From positions 60,001 to 124,000 of the forward strand of contig JAMWET010003540.1 in assembly GCA_024036415.1 (NCBI GenBank): 64,000 nt of DNA. The letters are read 5' to 3'. The position numbers and the translations under genes were made by a program. The notes below the pieces were generated by a model that worked only from the letters and a program-made list of their open reading frames with translations, was not told the origin of the DNA and searched no databases. Below are positions 12,216 through 23,959 of the stretch, piece after piece; position 1 is the first letter of the stretch; each line of letters opens with the position of its first letter. The DNA is from Prochilodus magdalenae. Lineage: Eukaryota; Chordata; Actinopteri; Characiformes; Prochilodontidae.

Positions 12216-15200
12216 AAGGGACTGATGCATGTTTAGCTTCTTGAACTCAATGAAGAAGCTGCGTCTCCAGATCTACAGTATATCAGACTTGGTCTGGGAA
12301 CGTTTACCACATTACAGGTCAATAAAGACTCCATACCTGTAAATACCTCCATATAACCATCACACCGCTCCTCCACGCTGCCCACCCCGAGCGCACACAC
12401 GCAGAACCCGACCGAGGTTCTGCAGAGAGCGGTCTCCTGCGGTTTTAAACACCACTCAGCTACTCCTCGTACTGACGCCGGGGCTGGAGAGAATTAGTCA
12501 GACAGTTAGCAGCTCCGTACGGCGTTCTCTCCATCTGCTGCTCCGGAGTGCACAGCAAAAAGGTGTAGAACTCCAGGAGGAGACGGAGGTGCAGAGAGGA
12601 GGACAGCCAGGCTAGAACAGCCGATGACGAACGTTCTGGTTCTTCTCACTCACACATCTCATTAACACCGCTGGTTCTCTAAAGAACCATCCATCAAAAG
12701 TAGCTGTTCTACGGCATGACTCAAAGGAGCCTCTGCTTTAGGAGTGTGGCTTCCTCATCAGAGCACACCCAAATATGGTTCTCCAGACAATGGTTCCATT
12801 TAGAACCATGGGTTCTCTCTCTCTCTATTAATATACATGCATATGTGATGTATATGGTTTAATACGGAACATTTTTAAAATGGTTCTACTAAGCATCTAG
12901 AAGAGTTCTTCTACCGAATACAGGCTTGAAGGGTCCACTCCACCTTAAACGGCACTGCCAGGCTGTACCTGCTGCAGAATTTAAGGTGGCACAGAAATGC
13001 TGAGTAACACCCTGGGGAATAAGTTGCCAACATCAGCCTTGTTTGTCTACGGGGGTTCCGCGCCTATTGGGCCAGATCAGGTCCCAGTTACAGGTCCGGT
13101 TCTGATCCAAAAGCAGCACGGCTCTATCCCGATAGTTCGCGTCTCCTTGCCATGAGCACGCTGGCCAGTGTTCAACCTCACTCACGAGAGAACACCTCTT
13201 AACCTATACAGGTGTGGGCGTTCCCAAGCCGTCCCCTACAACGTTGCCACCAGATCTTCACTCAAGAAGCTCATCTGTGCACAATCAGCATCTCGACAGG
13301 CCAGTCGTCCTTCATTCACCCCCACGTACACAGGCAACTGATGAGGCCAGCGGACCCTCATTAAACCTCGAAGTGAGCCTCCCTCCTCATTCATCAACCT
13401 GAGGCAAAGCCCTGCAGGTCTGGTTCCTCTCTTCTCCATCCACACACACAGAAACTGAGAAAGGTAAGCTCACCGAACACAACACGGGTCACTTTGTGTG
13501 TTTAAGGTGGTAGTACCTTTAGGCTCCTGCAGGTGGCGCTGGGTGCGGATGAGTTGCCTACTTTCGACTGAGGCGTGGACCTAATGTGGTGCGTAAGTGG
13601 CCTACATCCTGCTACCGGGAGCGGTCCACCCAAGTCCGTCAACCTACCCGGGAGGTAGGCCAGATGAAAATGGGGAATGTGGGCCGGGTTTGGGCCAGAT
13701 CCGTTTTCACTGTCTGTATTTGTATCTCAGTTTTAGAGTGCACAGGTGCGTGCGTGCTGAGAACCTGCTCTCCGTCTGTGGCCTGGTTCTGTTCTTTACT
13801 CTGTCTGGAGTTCCGTTGGACTGGAATGCTTGAAACTGATTAACACTCATCCGTCTACATCCGGGAACTAGAGACAGGTAACGGCATCATTACAGGCGTC
13901 ACTATACGTACAGATTTTCTGGTTTTTGAACGTAGAATTCCAGCTGTATTTGGTGCTTCACTAGTAAATGAGTATCTGAGGCTTCTGAGAAACCACAAGC
14001 AACAACACACACCCAAATTATTAAAAATAATTAATCTATCTAATAGCCCTTAGAGAATGAGAATGCCTGCTAGCTAGCTGGAGTTGGTCTTTTAGCCAAT
14101 CGTCTTAGCCAGCTAGCTGCAGTGCTGAGCATCACTTTACAATGGCATGCAAAACACCAAGACTGGGGCGTCGAAGGGGCCCAAGCTGGAGGGGCCACAA
14201 AGTTTTCAGAACTGCAGAAATGGCTCTGGGTACCAGCACCAGAATCCAATTTCCATCCAGTATGCAGTCTGAGTTACAGCTAAGAAGCTTTTGCCAATTG
14301 TGTTTCCACACTTGCATATTTAACCCCCCTGTGCAGTGAAACACCCACACACTAGGGGGCAGTGAGCACACTTGCCCGGAACCGTGGACTGCTCTATCCA
14401 TGATGCCCAGGGAGCAGTTGGGTATCAGGTGCCTTTCTCAGAAGCACTTTAGTCGTGTCGTGTCCTGTCAGTTCAGGACACAAGGGTGGTTCCCTAACCT
14501 CCAGCCCTCGACTGCTGTGTTGCAGCTACTGCAGATTTCACAGATCAACAGTAAAGTGGAACATGCATGTAGCAGGCGTGTAGTAAGACCCGGTCAGTAA
14601 CCTGCACGGTCAGTAACCTGCACCAACTTTGGATCTTTATTTGCAGAAGTTAACGAACCACAGCTAACAGGCTAACGTGCAGAGAGCTAACGCTAACGAT
14701 GAAGGTTGAGTTATGCTCTTCAGGGAAACCCACCTATCCTGATAACTCCGTATGCTACACTCCTCAGGTCTCTCCCCACACTGGCCCTGCACCACCGAGC
14801 CCCTCCTGTTCCTCTCTGGAGAGTGTTTGTCCAGAGGCCATAAACACCGGCTGGAGCCGAGCTAACGCAAACACGCAGGCTACACGGCTTTAAAGAGTGT
14901 TATGGCACCAGGAAAGAATCCGGGAGAGATGGTCCACTCCGACAGCCTTTTAACAGTCATCCACAGGCACGTTTTAAAGGCTGGAGGATTTATTCCCTTA
15001 CTGAGACACCTTGGCAGAGCTGGGTCAGTTTCCAGGCCTGAGGGGACACCTCCCAGGCTCCTGAGGAAGTCCAGCAGCTCTGCTTCCTGCTTCTCTCCAG
15101 CTCCTGGTGGTTGTGGAGGTATTCCCAAACACCTTGTTCACTTTTAGGAGAGTGAGAAGGAGCGTTTGCACCAGTCCGCAAGGTTAGAAATGCTATGGCT

Positions 15201-15229
15201 AATGCTAAATGCCAGGCAGATGGGAAATG

Positions 15230-16128
15230 GCTGCTAAGCTGTGTGCTATGGTGCTGCTAAATGTCTGATATAGTATTCCAGGTGGTTGTTAGGACGTTAC
15301 AAGGTAGTTCTTAGGTGGCTGCTAGGTTGCTACTGCGGTAGCTGGCTGCTAAAGTGTTTGTGATGGTGCTGCCAAAAGTCTGATATAGTATTCCAGGTGG
15401 TTGTTAGGACGTTACACGGTAGTTCTTAGGTGGCTGCTAGGTAGCTGCTGCTGCGGTTGTTGGCTGCTAAGGTGTTTGCTATGCTGCTGCCGAAAGTCTG
15501 ATATAGTATTCCAGGTGGTTGTTAGGATGTTACAAGGTAGTTCTTAGGTGACTGCTAGGTAGCTGCTGCTGCGGTTGTTGGCTGCTCAGGTGTTTGCTAT
15601 GGTGCTGCCGAAAGTCTGATATAGTATTCCAGGTGGTTGTTAGGACGTTACAAGGTAGTTCTTAGGTGGCTGCCATGTAGCTGTTGCTGCAGTTGTTGGC
15701 TGCTAAGGTGTTTGCTATGGTGCTGCCGAAAGTCTGATATAGTATTCCAGGTGGTTGTTAGGACGTTACAAGGTAGTTCTTAGGTGGCTGCTAGGTAGCT
15801 GCTGCTGCGGTTGTTGGCTGCTCAGGTGTTTGCTATGGTGGTGCCGAAAGTCTGATATAGTATTCCAGGTGGTTGTTAGGACATTACAAGGTAGTTCTTA
15901 GGTGGCTGCTAGGTAGCTGCTGTTGCGGTTGTTGGCTGCTAAGGTGTTTGCTATGGTGCTGCCGAAAGTCTGATATAGTATTCCAGGTGGTTGTTAGGAC
16001 GTTACAAGGTAGTTCTTAGGTGGCTGCTAGGTAGCTGCTGCTGCGGTTGCTGGCTGCTAAGGTGTTTGCTATGGTGCTGCCGAAAGTCTGATATAGTATT
16101 CCAGGTGGTTGTTAGGATGTTACAAGGC
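15230..16128. repeat. 118-bp tandem array, about 7.6 copies
   Basis: Units carry 'gtctgatatagtattccagg', 'tggttgttaggacgttacaa', 'ggtagttcttaggtggctgc' and a (GCT)n-like segment. 'gtctgatatag' recurs about every 118 bp. Later copies are very alike, the first more diverged. The array ends 390 bp from the exon 7 acceptor. Confidence 0.93.
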
Positions 16129-16517
16129 ATTTCCAGACTGTATAATTTTTTATAGTCTGGAAAACCACAACATCCAATTTCAGGACATCACGCTAGAAGT
16201 TGGTTTGAAGCGTGATTTTAATCGGATTGGATTCCTAAGTCTCTTTTGCTCCACTCGCAACATGACAAGTAACGGCGATGTCAGGTCCAGAGTCTGCTGG
16301 TTCTGACTCATAAGCTATAGCGGAGGAAGTGTTTACATATGTCAGGAGTTAAAAGGCTGGACATGAAAAACAGCAAGCTGGCTAAAATAATAGGAACTGC
16401 TATGTAGCGAGACGCTAACAAAGACTACAGAACCCGAAAGTGAAAAGGACCTCATGCAAAAGAGAGGGTGCGCCTCAAAGGTGGGGCCACACGGAAAAAG
16501 ACACTTGGAGCTCATAC

Positions 16518-16646
16518 CTGGCTTTTGTCACATTCAAATGGAGAGTCGCCGTGAATGCTCATCTGGTAACGGGCGTACAGCGCCGCTGACTGCTCGTAGG
16601 ATGCCAAGAAGTCAGGGTCCTCAAAGCTGACCGGCACTAGCCTCAC
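16518..16646 (-). CDS. ATE1: ATE1 alternative exon 7, transcribed second (VRLVPVSFED type)
   Basis: This 129-bp, phase-0 exon encodes 43 residues: VRLVPVSFEDPDFLASYEQS, AALYARYQMSIHGDSP, FECDKSQ. It is the counterpart of the other mammalian mutually exclusive segment (VRLVPVSFEDPEF...). It lies 6,851 bp downstream of the first exon 7, too far for steric exclusion between splice sites. The acceptor is gctgccccgaag|GTGAGG, with a poorer pyrimidine tract than its partner; the donor CAG|gtatga is stronger than its partner's. The two exons share VRLV, a Y..Y.(R/L)YQ core, an IH motif and a final SQ, so they arose by tandem exon duplication. The age is at least that of the fish-mammal split, since both types are recognisable in both lineages. 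Confidence 0.95.
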
Positions 16647-16649
16647 CTT
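16641..16649 (-). promoter_or_regulatory. ATE1: Dual acceptor/donor-like site at second exon 7
   Basis: AAG|GTGAGG spans the acceptor junction. It serves as the exon 7 acceptor, yet also matches the U1 5' splice-site consensus at all but the last position. After joining to exon 6 the sequence becomes GAG|GTGAGG, still donor-like. The same sequence marks the other exon 7. Confidence 0.6.
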
Positions 16650-18063
16650 CGGGGCAGCAGGATGAAGGGGTGGTTAGAAGGAGGAAGGGAAGACAAGGGG
16701 AATAAAGACAGTGGCCCAGTGACCAGAAGGGGACAGTGAACAAGCACATAAGCCGTGTTAAACTGCACACATACATTTACTGGGGTAACAGAAAGGATGG
16801 AGGGAGGTCGGCACTAGGCACACAAAAACACAGTGCAGGATGAATCTGAAATGAGCTTCAGCGGCTAAAGAGCGATAACCGCCTCTAAAAACGGCCGTCA
16901 GAATGAAACACAACCAACCGAATCATGTTCATGGCAGCAGGGGGCGTGACTCTGGGTATGAAATGCAGGGACACCAGGACAGTGGACAGTGAAGGTGAGA
17001 CTAGTGCACTGCAGACTTGTCGGCTCTGTCTAGAGCAAGAACAGAGAGCACCCAGCTCTACACCTCCCACTATTACATATGCACGGCATGAGAACAAGAT
17101 TCCCTAGCTCAGTACTGCACAAGGATACAGACGTGTGCTGGCTCCTCCCCCTGCACACACCTGCAGCGGATGACGGACTCATTATGACTGCTTCATAGAC
17201 CCCTCTGTTTGCGGAGTCAGTCTTGGAGTGCGTCCCAATCACACACCTGATACTAACACTAGCTAGTATCTAGTACAGCTATGAATTAAAGTCGAGTACA
17301 ATCAAACACCCACAGCTCACACTCAGAACCAGTCGATTTCGAAGTACTGTAGTGATGCGCACTATCGCCCCACAACGCAACAGGAAACGGAAAGACCGGA
17401 GCATCTCATGGCTGGGAACACTGTGTGCGGTGATGCGACGGTGGCTGTGGTGGTGGTGGAATTAGCAATGGTGTATAATTGTGAGTTGAACCCAAATCTG
17501 CCCAAACAGCCAGTAAACATAAGCTGTGTTTATTTGTTTGTGTGTTTATGTAAATAAACCTCAGCCAATCAGAGTCCAGCCAGGTATTAAGTAAGCTTCA
17601 CCACTTCCTGTTAGCTCAGAATGATGTAGTGTGCTAATACTGTGTGTCCTAGCCTGCAGAACCCACACTATTAGGATCCGTAGTGTTAGTGTGTAGTGCA
17701 CAGCTGAGACGCAGCCTCTGTGACAAGCACATCAAACAGATGATCAACAAACGACAACACGCGATAACCGATCATTAGCACTTTGTTGTGGCCAGTAAAC
17801 CGATAATTTAACCTTCTTGGATTCTAAAAAAGTTCACATTATAATCCCTATATGGACTGCTTTATTAAAATTTATTAAAATTACATTTATTAAAACAGGT
17901 AAACCAAACAAACCGAACACTGTAGACCTAAGTTTACAATGGCATTTTATTTTCTAGCCCTCGTTTACAGGCTAAGGATCCTCTGTCAGACTATTTTAGG
18001 TGCAGGCACAGCAAGAGCTATGACTGGGAAGCTCCATGAAGGAACAGAACTGCATGTACAGTT

Positions 18064-18190
18064 CTGCTTATGGCACAACGGGTAACTCCACCTGTCACTG
18101 AGCTACCACACCATGTGGGAGATGGGGTTCGATTCCCGGTCTGGGTGACTATGCTGCGCAACACCAATAAGAGTCCTTGGGCAGGCTGTT
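18064..18190 (+). mobile_element. tRNA-derived SINE fragment
   Basis: It has a polymerase III A-box-like tggcacaacgg (18071-18081) and a perfect B box GGTTCGATTCC (18126-18136), 45 bp apart. The tRNA-like head is followed by 'ccaataagagtccttgggc', also seen inverted at 20575-20630 and, more diverged, at 21320-21430. The 3' tail is missing. Confidence 0.8.
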
Positions 18191-19794
18191 CCACCTCCAG
18201 TCTGTGGCTCTTTGAAGCGGGAGCTAGCAAGATGGGAACGCCTAAAATGACCCGACTAGCTTTCTCTGAACGATTAAGCATGTTCATTAGACTGACCTCT
18301 GAACTTCATATGTCGGTATTAAAGCTAGCGGCATTAGCTGTGATCAGGTTCGGTATGTGTAAGACAACAACGTCACAAAGAACCACCAGGGCAGCATTAG
18401 AACAACAGCGGCTCCCCCTTAAAGACGAATCAACAGACAAGATAAGAACGGCCTGGGTGGAGGAACTAGGTAAAGAAGTATCTGATGAATCTGGGCAGGT
18501 TTCAGAGCTCGTCTGAATCTAATACAGTGTAAAGGTCTTCCTCCAACTCACTACAGTAAAGCCAAACTGTCGAACCAGACTTCAGGCTGTCAGACCTGAC
18601 CCTCACGATCTGGTCCTGTTTCGAGCTGAAGGGTTTCTGGGCCGGTATACTCAAGCCGAACACAGAGCCCAGTGCTGAAACTGCTATATTTGGGTTTTTG
18701 AAAATGCAACCTCGATGACCAAAGCCAAAAAAACAAACCCTTATGCCTCTCTGCTGGCTCAGAGACGAATACTGCTGGACTGGAGATCGCTAATCCACCC
18801 AAGACATCGGCATGGCTCAATGACCTGATGCTATTTTTAAAAATGTGGAAAGATTAAATATAAGAGGAATGACTTTCATTTTTTCAAACCTGGATCCCCC
18901 GATAACATACTGTGAATAAAAAAAACAAGGTTAGGATTGGCCAGGTTCCATGGCCAACCACACAGGTTGACGGCGAAGCATTAGGCGAAGGTTCCCGGGC
19001 TGGGGAGTGATTCTGTATGAACACAGCACACTGTCCTATCGCATGATTCCACTGGAGCTGAAGAGCTGTTCAAAGCGGAGGGACGTCATCGGAGGAGACA
19101 GCAGTGTAATAGGGTAAGGGTGCGTTTAATTTTTGTTAAATAAAAACAAACCAGGGGGGTTTATAGTGGATTACCATCCTGCTCTATCACTCGTTTACAG
19201 TTTAGATGAGCAGAACTAAGAGCGTTACGCATTCGTCTAACGTTACTGGCTAGCAGTGCTGATATATGAGCTTCTAGATATTAAAATTAATAAGTTGGCT
19301 TGTGAACTAGACCTGTAACTGAGTCCTTCATCTGTGTACATTCATCTGTGTACAGATGTGGCAAAAAGGAAACGAATCGGGTCACATTAGCTTCTTCCAG
19401 AGCTCTGAGGCCTCATTTGTGTGCTCATTATAGCAAGTTGTTTTTAACACGGGCTGCAGCGGAGTGCTGGTCGGTTTCCAAATGGACGTTGGCCTGATGT
19501 CAGCTGCTTTGCATGGCTAACGATGCACAGCTTTGGTTTAGACTGGTAACAAAGAGTGCCCTGAATTCACTCGGTGTTTAGAACTGGTCCCTGAATATCA
19601 GTTTATTAACCTCAACTTTCAACAGCAGCCACCTTTTCAGGAGTGAGCTGGCTTGGTTTCTTTTGATATCAGAGTTATGGTCTGTTTCTGGGGCAGGTAC
19701 ACCTGCAGGCTGTCCCGGCATGGTGAAACCTGCACATCATTTCAGCTGCTTAAAACCTAAACTGCACTCGAGCTCAGTCCGGGTCAAACTGAAC

Positions 19795-20045
19795 CATGAT
19801 GACAACACACCGTTCATCTTGGTGCTGACCACGGTGCCTCCACACACTGCCATTCTGAGTCACTCCATGACAGTCTGGTACGACACCACTGCAGTGTTTG
19901 GTGACGGTGACGTGGTGTTAAGGACAGTCGTGGTAACGGTCTGTGTGCATGTAGTCCTGCGTGGTGCAGCCGTCTGCCCATGGTGCTGCACTAACAGGAG
20001 GACTCATGGAGGACACCACTGCTCGCTGGATGTCCGGGACTCCAG
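19795..20045 (-). mobile_element. Internally deleted Tc1-like element, copy B (fragment)
   Basis: The minus strand carries the transposase FSDESRF-upstream region. It lacks about 75 bp present in other copies between 'cctccacacac' and 'tgccattctgagtc', so the DDE motif region itself is lost. Confidence 0.75.
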
Positions 20046-20094
20046 GACGTCTACAACAGCAGGGTGACGAAGCGCACTAGCAAAACTACAGCTT

Positions 20095-20406
20095 AATTGT
20101 TCAGTGGACGTCAAGTCTTCCACACACTGTTGGAACTAAACATAAATGATCGTAATCACACACAGTAAAGGTTATAACTCAGTATAAAGCTTCATAGCAC
20201 AACAATACACTGTATATGCATTACGTCACTTTGTGCCATGAAGCTTTATAATGCAGTGTTACAACACGTAATGTGTAATGTCTGTGATTATGATCATTTA
20301 GGCACGGCTACAAAGGCTTATGCCAACTACGATAAAGCATCATGAGTGGGTTATAGATCTTTATGAAGGCCCTTATGATGCATTATGAATACCTGAAAGT
20401 GTTACC
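20095..20406. mobile_element. hAT-like palindromic MITE fragment
   Basis: AT-rich inverted sequence ('ttataatgc', 'gatcattta' and complements) ending 'gaaagtgttacc', the same terminus as the complete element at 47477-47878. The 5' end is lost. Confidence 0.6.
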
Positions 20407-20574
20407 TTATCATTTTCTTATTTCTCGTTTTAGTTCTGACTTGCCACACTGGAGGTGTACACACAACTGGAAAAAGACAGGAGTAAACAGAAAGATGGAG
20501 GTTAGAAAAGAGGCCACAGCCGTACCACATTAACACACCGAGGGTCTTATCCAGAGTCACTAACAAGGGAGGCC

Positions 20575-20630
20575 AGCATAGTGTTAGGAGTCTTGCCCAA
20601 GGACTCTTATAGGTGGTGCACATCATCAGC
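20575..20630 (-). mobile_element. SINE fragment
   Basis: The reverse complement of the SINE body following the tRNA head ('gtgttaggagtcttgcccaa'). Confidence 0.6.
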
Positions 20631-21034
20631 AAAACCACGACTGAGTGCTCTCATCCTGGACGTCACGTCATCTGGACACTTCCCTCTGCCAGAAGATTCA
20701 GGACCACCAAAACATGAAACCACATCTACGTTCAACGCAGGAGGGCCCACACGGACGGCCCGCGGGCCAGTGCGACGTTCTTTAGCTTCTAGAGGACACC
20801 AGAGTGCCACTAAGTGCCACTGTTAACACTATCACACAGCGCCTGACCGACACAAACGCCGTGTCAATCAGCCCACATGAGCCCACCGGGCGGTTCTGCC
20901 AGCTGATTTATAAACATCCTGTGACGAACTGTTTCCAGAATTGACCATTGTCTTTTTATGCTTTGCTGTAAACTGTTTTGCTCAAATTATGATTCAATAA
21001 ACACATATGGACATTATAGCATCACTGTCTGTGA

Positions 21035-21290
21035 ATCTAGGTATCCGTAATGCATTATAAGTGCATTCATAAAGACCTATAAAGTGTTTATAATGCTTTA
21101 TAATACTAGACATAAGCCTAAGTATCTGTCATAAACGTTTATGATCATACACAGAAACTGGTATACCAAGTAAAGTGACATGATGCCTTATAACCTCTAT
21201 ATCTGTCCCGTTATTAACAGTATCGGTGAAACCGGCTTCATAAAGCTTAATAACTAGTGTGGTTCATTTGCATAATGCCTTATAAGGATC
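21035..21290. mobile_element. hAT-like palindromic MITE fragment
   Basis: 'gtatccgtaatgcattataa', 'tcataaagacctataaagtg' and 'cataatgccttataagg' are the inverted, AT-rich body of the family at 47477-47878. The exact ends are unclear. Confidence 0.55.
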
Positions 21291-21319
21291 CACAGTGAGG
21301 CCGTCTCTCTCTTGTTCCT

Positions 21320-21430
21320 ATTACAGGGAGGACAATGTAGTGTTAGGGGTCTTGCTGAATGACTCTGGTCCTTGACTGCCAAACCGGCAATCGAACCCCG
21401 TCTCCTACATGGGGTGGTGTATTCTGCGTC
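21320..21430 (-). mobile_element. tRNA-derived SINE fragment
   Basis: The minus strand has the B box GGTTCGATTGC (21397-21387) followed by the SINE body. Same family as 18064-18190, opposite orientation. Confidence 0.75.
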
Positions 21431-22317
21431 TGAGAGAAAGCTCAAGGCTAACGTTGAGCTGAACACAGGCGTTTCAGTAGACTAGCTCAGGGCACCATCA
21501 GCATTTCAGGTGCAGCTGCATCCATGGAGAAACGGGATCTGAGGGCACAGTGAACGGAACGAAGCTTAACAAGCCGAGGTGCTGATGGAGCACTTCTACG
21601 GGCGGGCCGAGAGCCGGGAGAAGATGGATGTTTATTGGTACGGCCCGGGAAAGAGGTGGAGGTAAAATACCTGCGCCAGAACCCAAACAGCCCAAGAGTA
21701 ACGGCCTCCCCGTTTCAGCCGGGACACCTGTGGAAACACGGCCTTCCCGCTACGTATGGGAGCAGTTTTCTCATTTCCTCTCGTATTTTCCCCCCCTCCT
21801 TCTTCTCGCTCCCCTCTTTCTGAGGACTTCATTCATCCTGTCTCTCGCAAACTCGCAAGAAACACCCGCAGCCGTGCCTGATTATCTTTCCTCTCGGCTT
21901 CTACCTTGCCTCATTTCCTCCTGGTCTGAACAGGTTATTCCATCCCACCGAGCTGCAGTCTGTTTAGACACCTCTCATTAACGCCAGTGTAGCATGCGGC
22001 CCGTGTTGAGCTGTTATGTCATACGGGTGCCACGTTCCTCAACGCGCTGCTCACCGTCTCCTCTATAAATAGGTCCTGGCTCTCGGCGCACTTTTAGCCC
22101 AGGGAGGAAGGAGGTGGGCTTTGCAGGCGGAACGCTGGCTGTATTTGTCTTGTGAACTGGAAACACGTTAAGGCCACCTGTACCATGAACCAGTGCCTTC
22201 ATAAATATCCACAATGCTCTATTATACTAGACATAATCACACACTTAAACTGTAATAACACAACAGCATAAGGCTTCATAGCACATTAAGTGACATCATG
22301 CATAATCGCTCATCTGC

Positions 22318-22560
22318 CTTCACGTATATGAACTGAGTGGCGTCGCATTCTTGATCCATAGGGTTTAATAAGACGTCGGCCCACCCTTTACAGCTAGAAC
22401 AGACTTCTACACTCGCCACAATGCAGTCAGACAAGTACCACTCTCCTGGCAACCGCCAAACCCAGACTGGTCCATAGGACTACCAGACGGAGAAGCGTGA
22501 TTGGTCACTCCAGAGAACACGTCTCCGCTGCTCTAGAGTCCAGTGACGGTGCTTCACACA
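22318..22560 (-). mobile_element. Internally deleted Tc1-like fragment (second family)
   Basis: It starts with the element's terminal region ('ttgatccatagggtttaata') and jumps at about 22410 to the transposase block 'caatgcagtcagacaagtac'. This is an internally deleted relative of 11140-11330 and 34915-35318. AT-rich MITE-like sequence precedes it from 22190. Confidence 0.7.
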
Positions 22561-23497
22561 ACACCTAATCTTAACCGTTCCCCGAGTTCTTTTTTCCACC
22601 TTGATCTTGTTTTGACTTCACTGTCAGTCTGTCGATGTAGTCTTTATCATTCTATGAAGATTAAATCCTGTTTTTATTTCTTTTTCAATTCTTTAAAGCT
22701 GGAAACGATCGACTGAGAGAGAAAATAAAGGCTGGTGGATTAAAACCTCTCTATTTATGCAGATAAAGAACCAACATCTAGTTTCCTTTCCATTTCCTAC
22801 AAGGTCGCTGGTTTGATCCTCTAAACAAACAGGACATGACCGAAGAGCCCTTGAGGAAGAAACATAACCCCCCAAGGTCCCCAACTTTTAAATTTCTGGG
22901 TATATATATTTTATATATATATACACATATTTATATATATATTTAAAAATAAGTCCAAGACGCTAAGCTACACCTCCCTGCTGTCTGCAGTCAGTACTAG
23001 TTGGGGCAGGTAGGTCTGTTCTGAAATCTGATTGGCTGACACTGAGAGTTAAATACAGTCAAGCTGTCAGAGTGACGATACAGAAGCAGATTTGCAGTAT
23101 TAGCCTAGCACCGTGCTAGCAATGGTGCTACAGGAGCTGTACTCAGAACTGACTTTCAGGCAAGATACAGAATCCATCGGTTGTGACCCGTCACGTTGTG
23201 CTCGGGCTGCAGCTGATAGAGTCACCCTGCTGTAAACCATCTACCGTGGCTCTGCTCATTCTTTCCCTGCCGTGGCTGAAAGACATGCTGCTACACTGTG
23301 TGAGCTAGGAGTACGTGTTATGGTTTTTAACGCTTTCCATCAAATACTATAAACTATGACGTCCGGATATCAAGAGTAACGGTAGGCTAAACTTTGAGGG
23401 AGGCCATGTCATGCATGCGAAGTCTCAACCCCAGTTAAAACACTGGAGTACTACCAATCCCATCCTACCGCCCAGTGGAAGCTGGGAGATACCAGAC

Positions 23498-23626
23498 CTG
23501 GCTCTCGCTAGGCTTCTCAGGTGGGTCATGGTGAATGGCCGTCTGGTAGAGTTTGTACACTTGGTAAGAAGCGTCGAAAGAAGCTTTGAACTGCGGACTG
23601 GGGGGCGCAGAGCGCACTAGCCTCAC
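23498..23626 (-). CDS. ATE1: ATE1 alternative exon 7, transcribed first (VRLVRSAPPS type)
   Basis: This 129-bp, phase-0 exon encodes 43 residues: VRLVRSAPPSPQFKASFDAS, then YQVYKLYQTAIHHDPPEK and PSESQ. It matches one of the two mutually exclusive 43-residue segments of mammalian ATE1 (VR.VRSSPPSSQFKA...SYQVYKRYQ). This segment is known to change enzyme activity and localisation between mammalian isoforms. The acceptor is cctcttttgaag|GTGAGG with a good pyrimidine tract; the donor CAG|gtctgg is weak at +3 to +6. The 17 bases around the acceptor are identical to those of the other exon 7. Being a multiple of three, double inclusion or double skipping would stay in frame, so exclusion cannot rely on frameshift-triggered decay. 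Confidence 0.95.
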
Positions 23627-23629
23627 CTT
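23621..23629 (-). promoter_or_regulatory. ATE1: Dual acceptor/donor-like site at first exon 7
   Basis: AAG|GTGAGG spans the acceptor. The exon's own donor, CAG|gtctgg, is much weaker than the donor that would be regenerated on splicing exon 6 to this acceptor (GAG|GTGAGG). That is the sequence signature of a recursive-splicing exon. Functional use is inference. Confidence 0.6.
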
Positions 23630-23959
23630 CAAAAGAGGAGATTTCAGGAGAAGGTTATCAAGGAGAGTAGGAGCATTATGAAGAGAGGAAGGTCAGCACA
23701 AACGGACAAACAGCCCTTCGTTTGAGGAGCGTGAGGGGTATCTAGAGATAAACTGAGCTTGATGTTAAGAGTCAAGACCAGGAAATCACAGTGCAAAACA
23801 TCAGACATGCAACATTTCAAATCAGGAAGTCACACATTACAGGAGTGTGCAAACGTCAGAGGTCACATGTTTAATTTCCAGACATTAGGTTCTTCATATT
23901 CCAGGATGTAATTCTTAGGAGCTCAGATATAAGATAACCCATTTGCATAAGGTAGGAGA

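Larger units (their letters stand above)
7526..16517 (-). other. ATE1 intron between second exon 7 and exon 8
   Basis: This 8,992-bp intron has no coding exon recognised. In ascending order it holds a Tc1 N-terminal fragment (7960-8400), AT-rich DNA with scattered 'ttataa' palindromes (8400-9100), the 50-bp array, plain sequence (9800-10660), an interspersed repeat (10668-11083), a Tc1 fragment (11140-11330), GA-rich and GT-rich tracts (11748-12215), unremarkable DNA (12220-15200, apart from a 65-bp repeat piece at 13497-13560), the 118-bp array (15230-16128) and about 390 bp up to exon 7. Confidence 0.85.
16647..23497 (-). other. ATE1 intron between the two alternative exons 7
   Basis: This 6,851-bp intron has no coding exon recognised. 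Contents: plain sequence (16650-18060), a tRNA-derived SINE (18064-18190), plain DNA (18200-19780), a Tc1-like copy (19795-20045), palindromic hAT-like MITE pieces (20095-20406, 21035-21290, 22190-22320), SINE pieces (20575-20630, 21320-21430), a Tc1 fragment (22318-22560), AT-rich DNA near 22900-22945 and unremarkable DNA up to the first exon 7. No large tandem array lies here, unlike most other introns. Confidence 0.8.
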
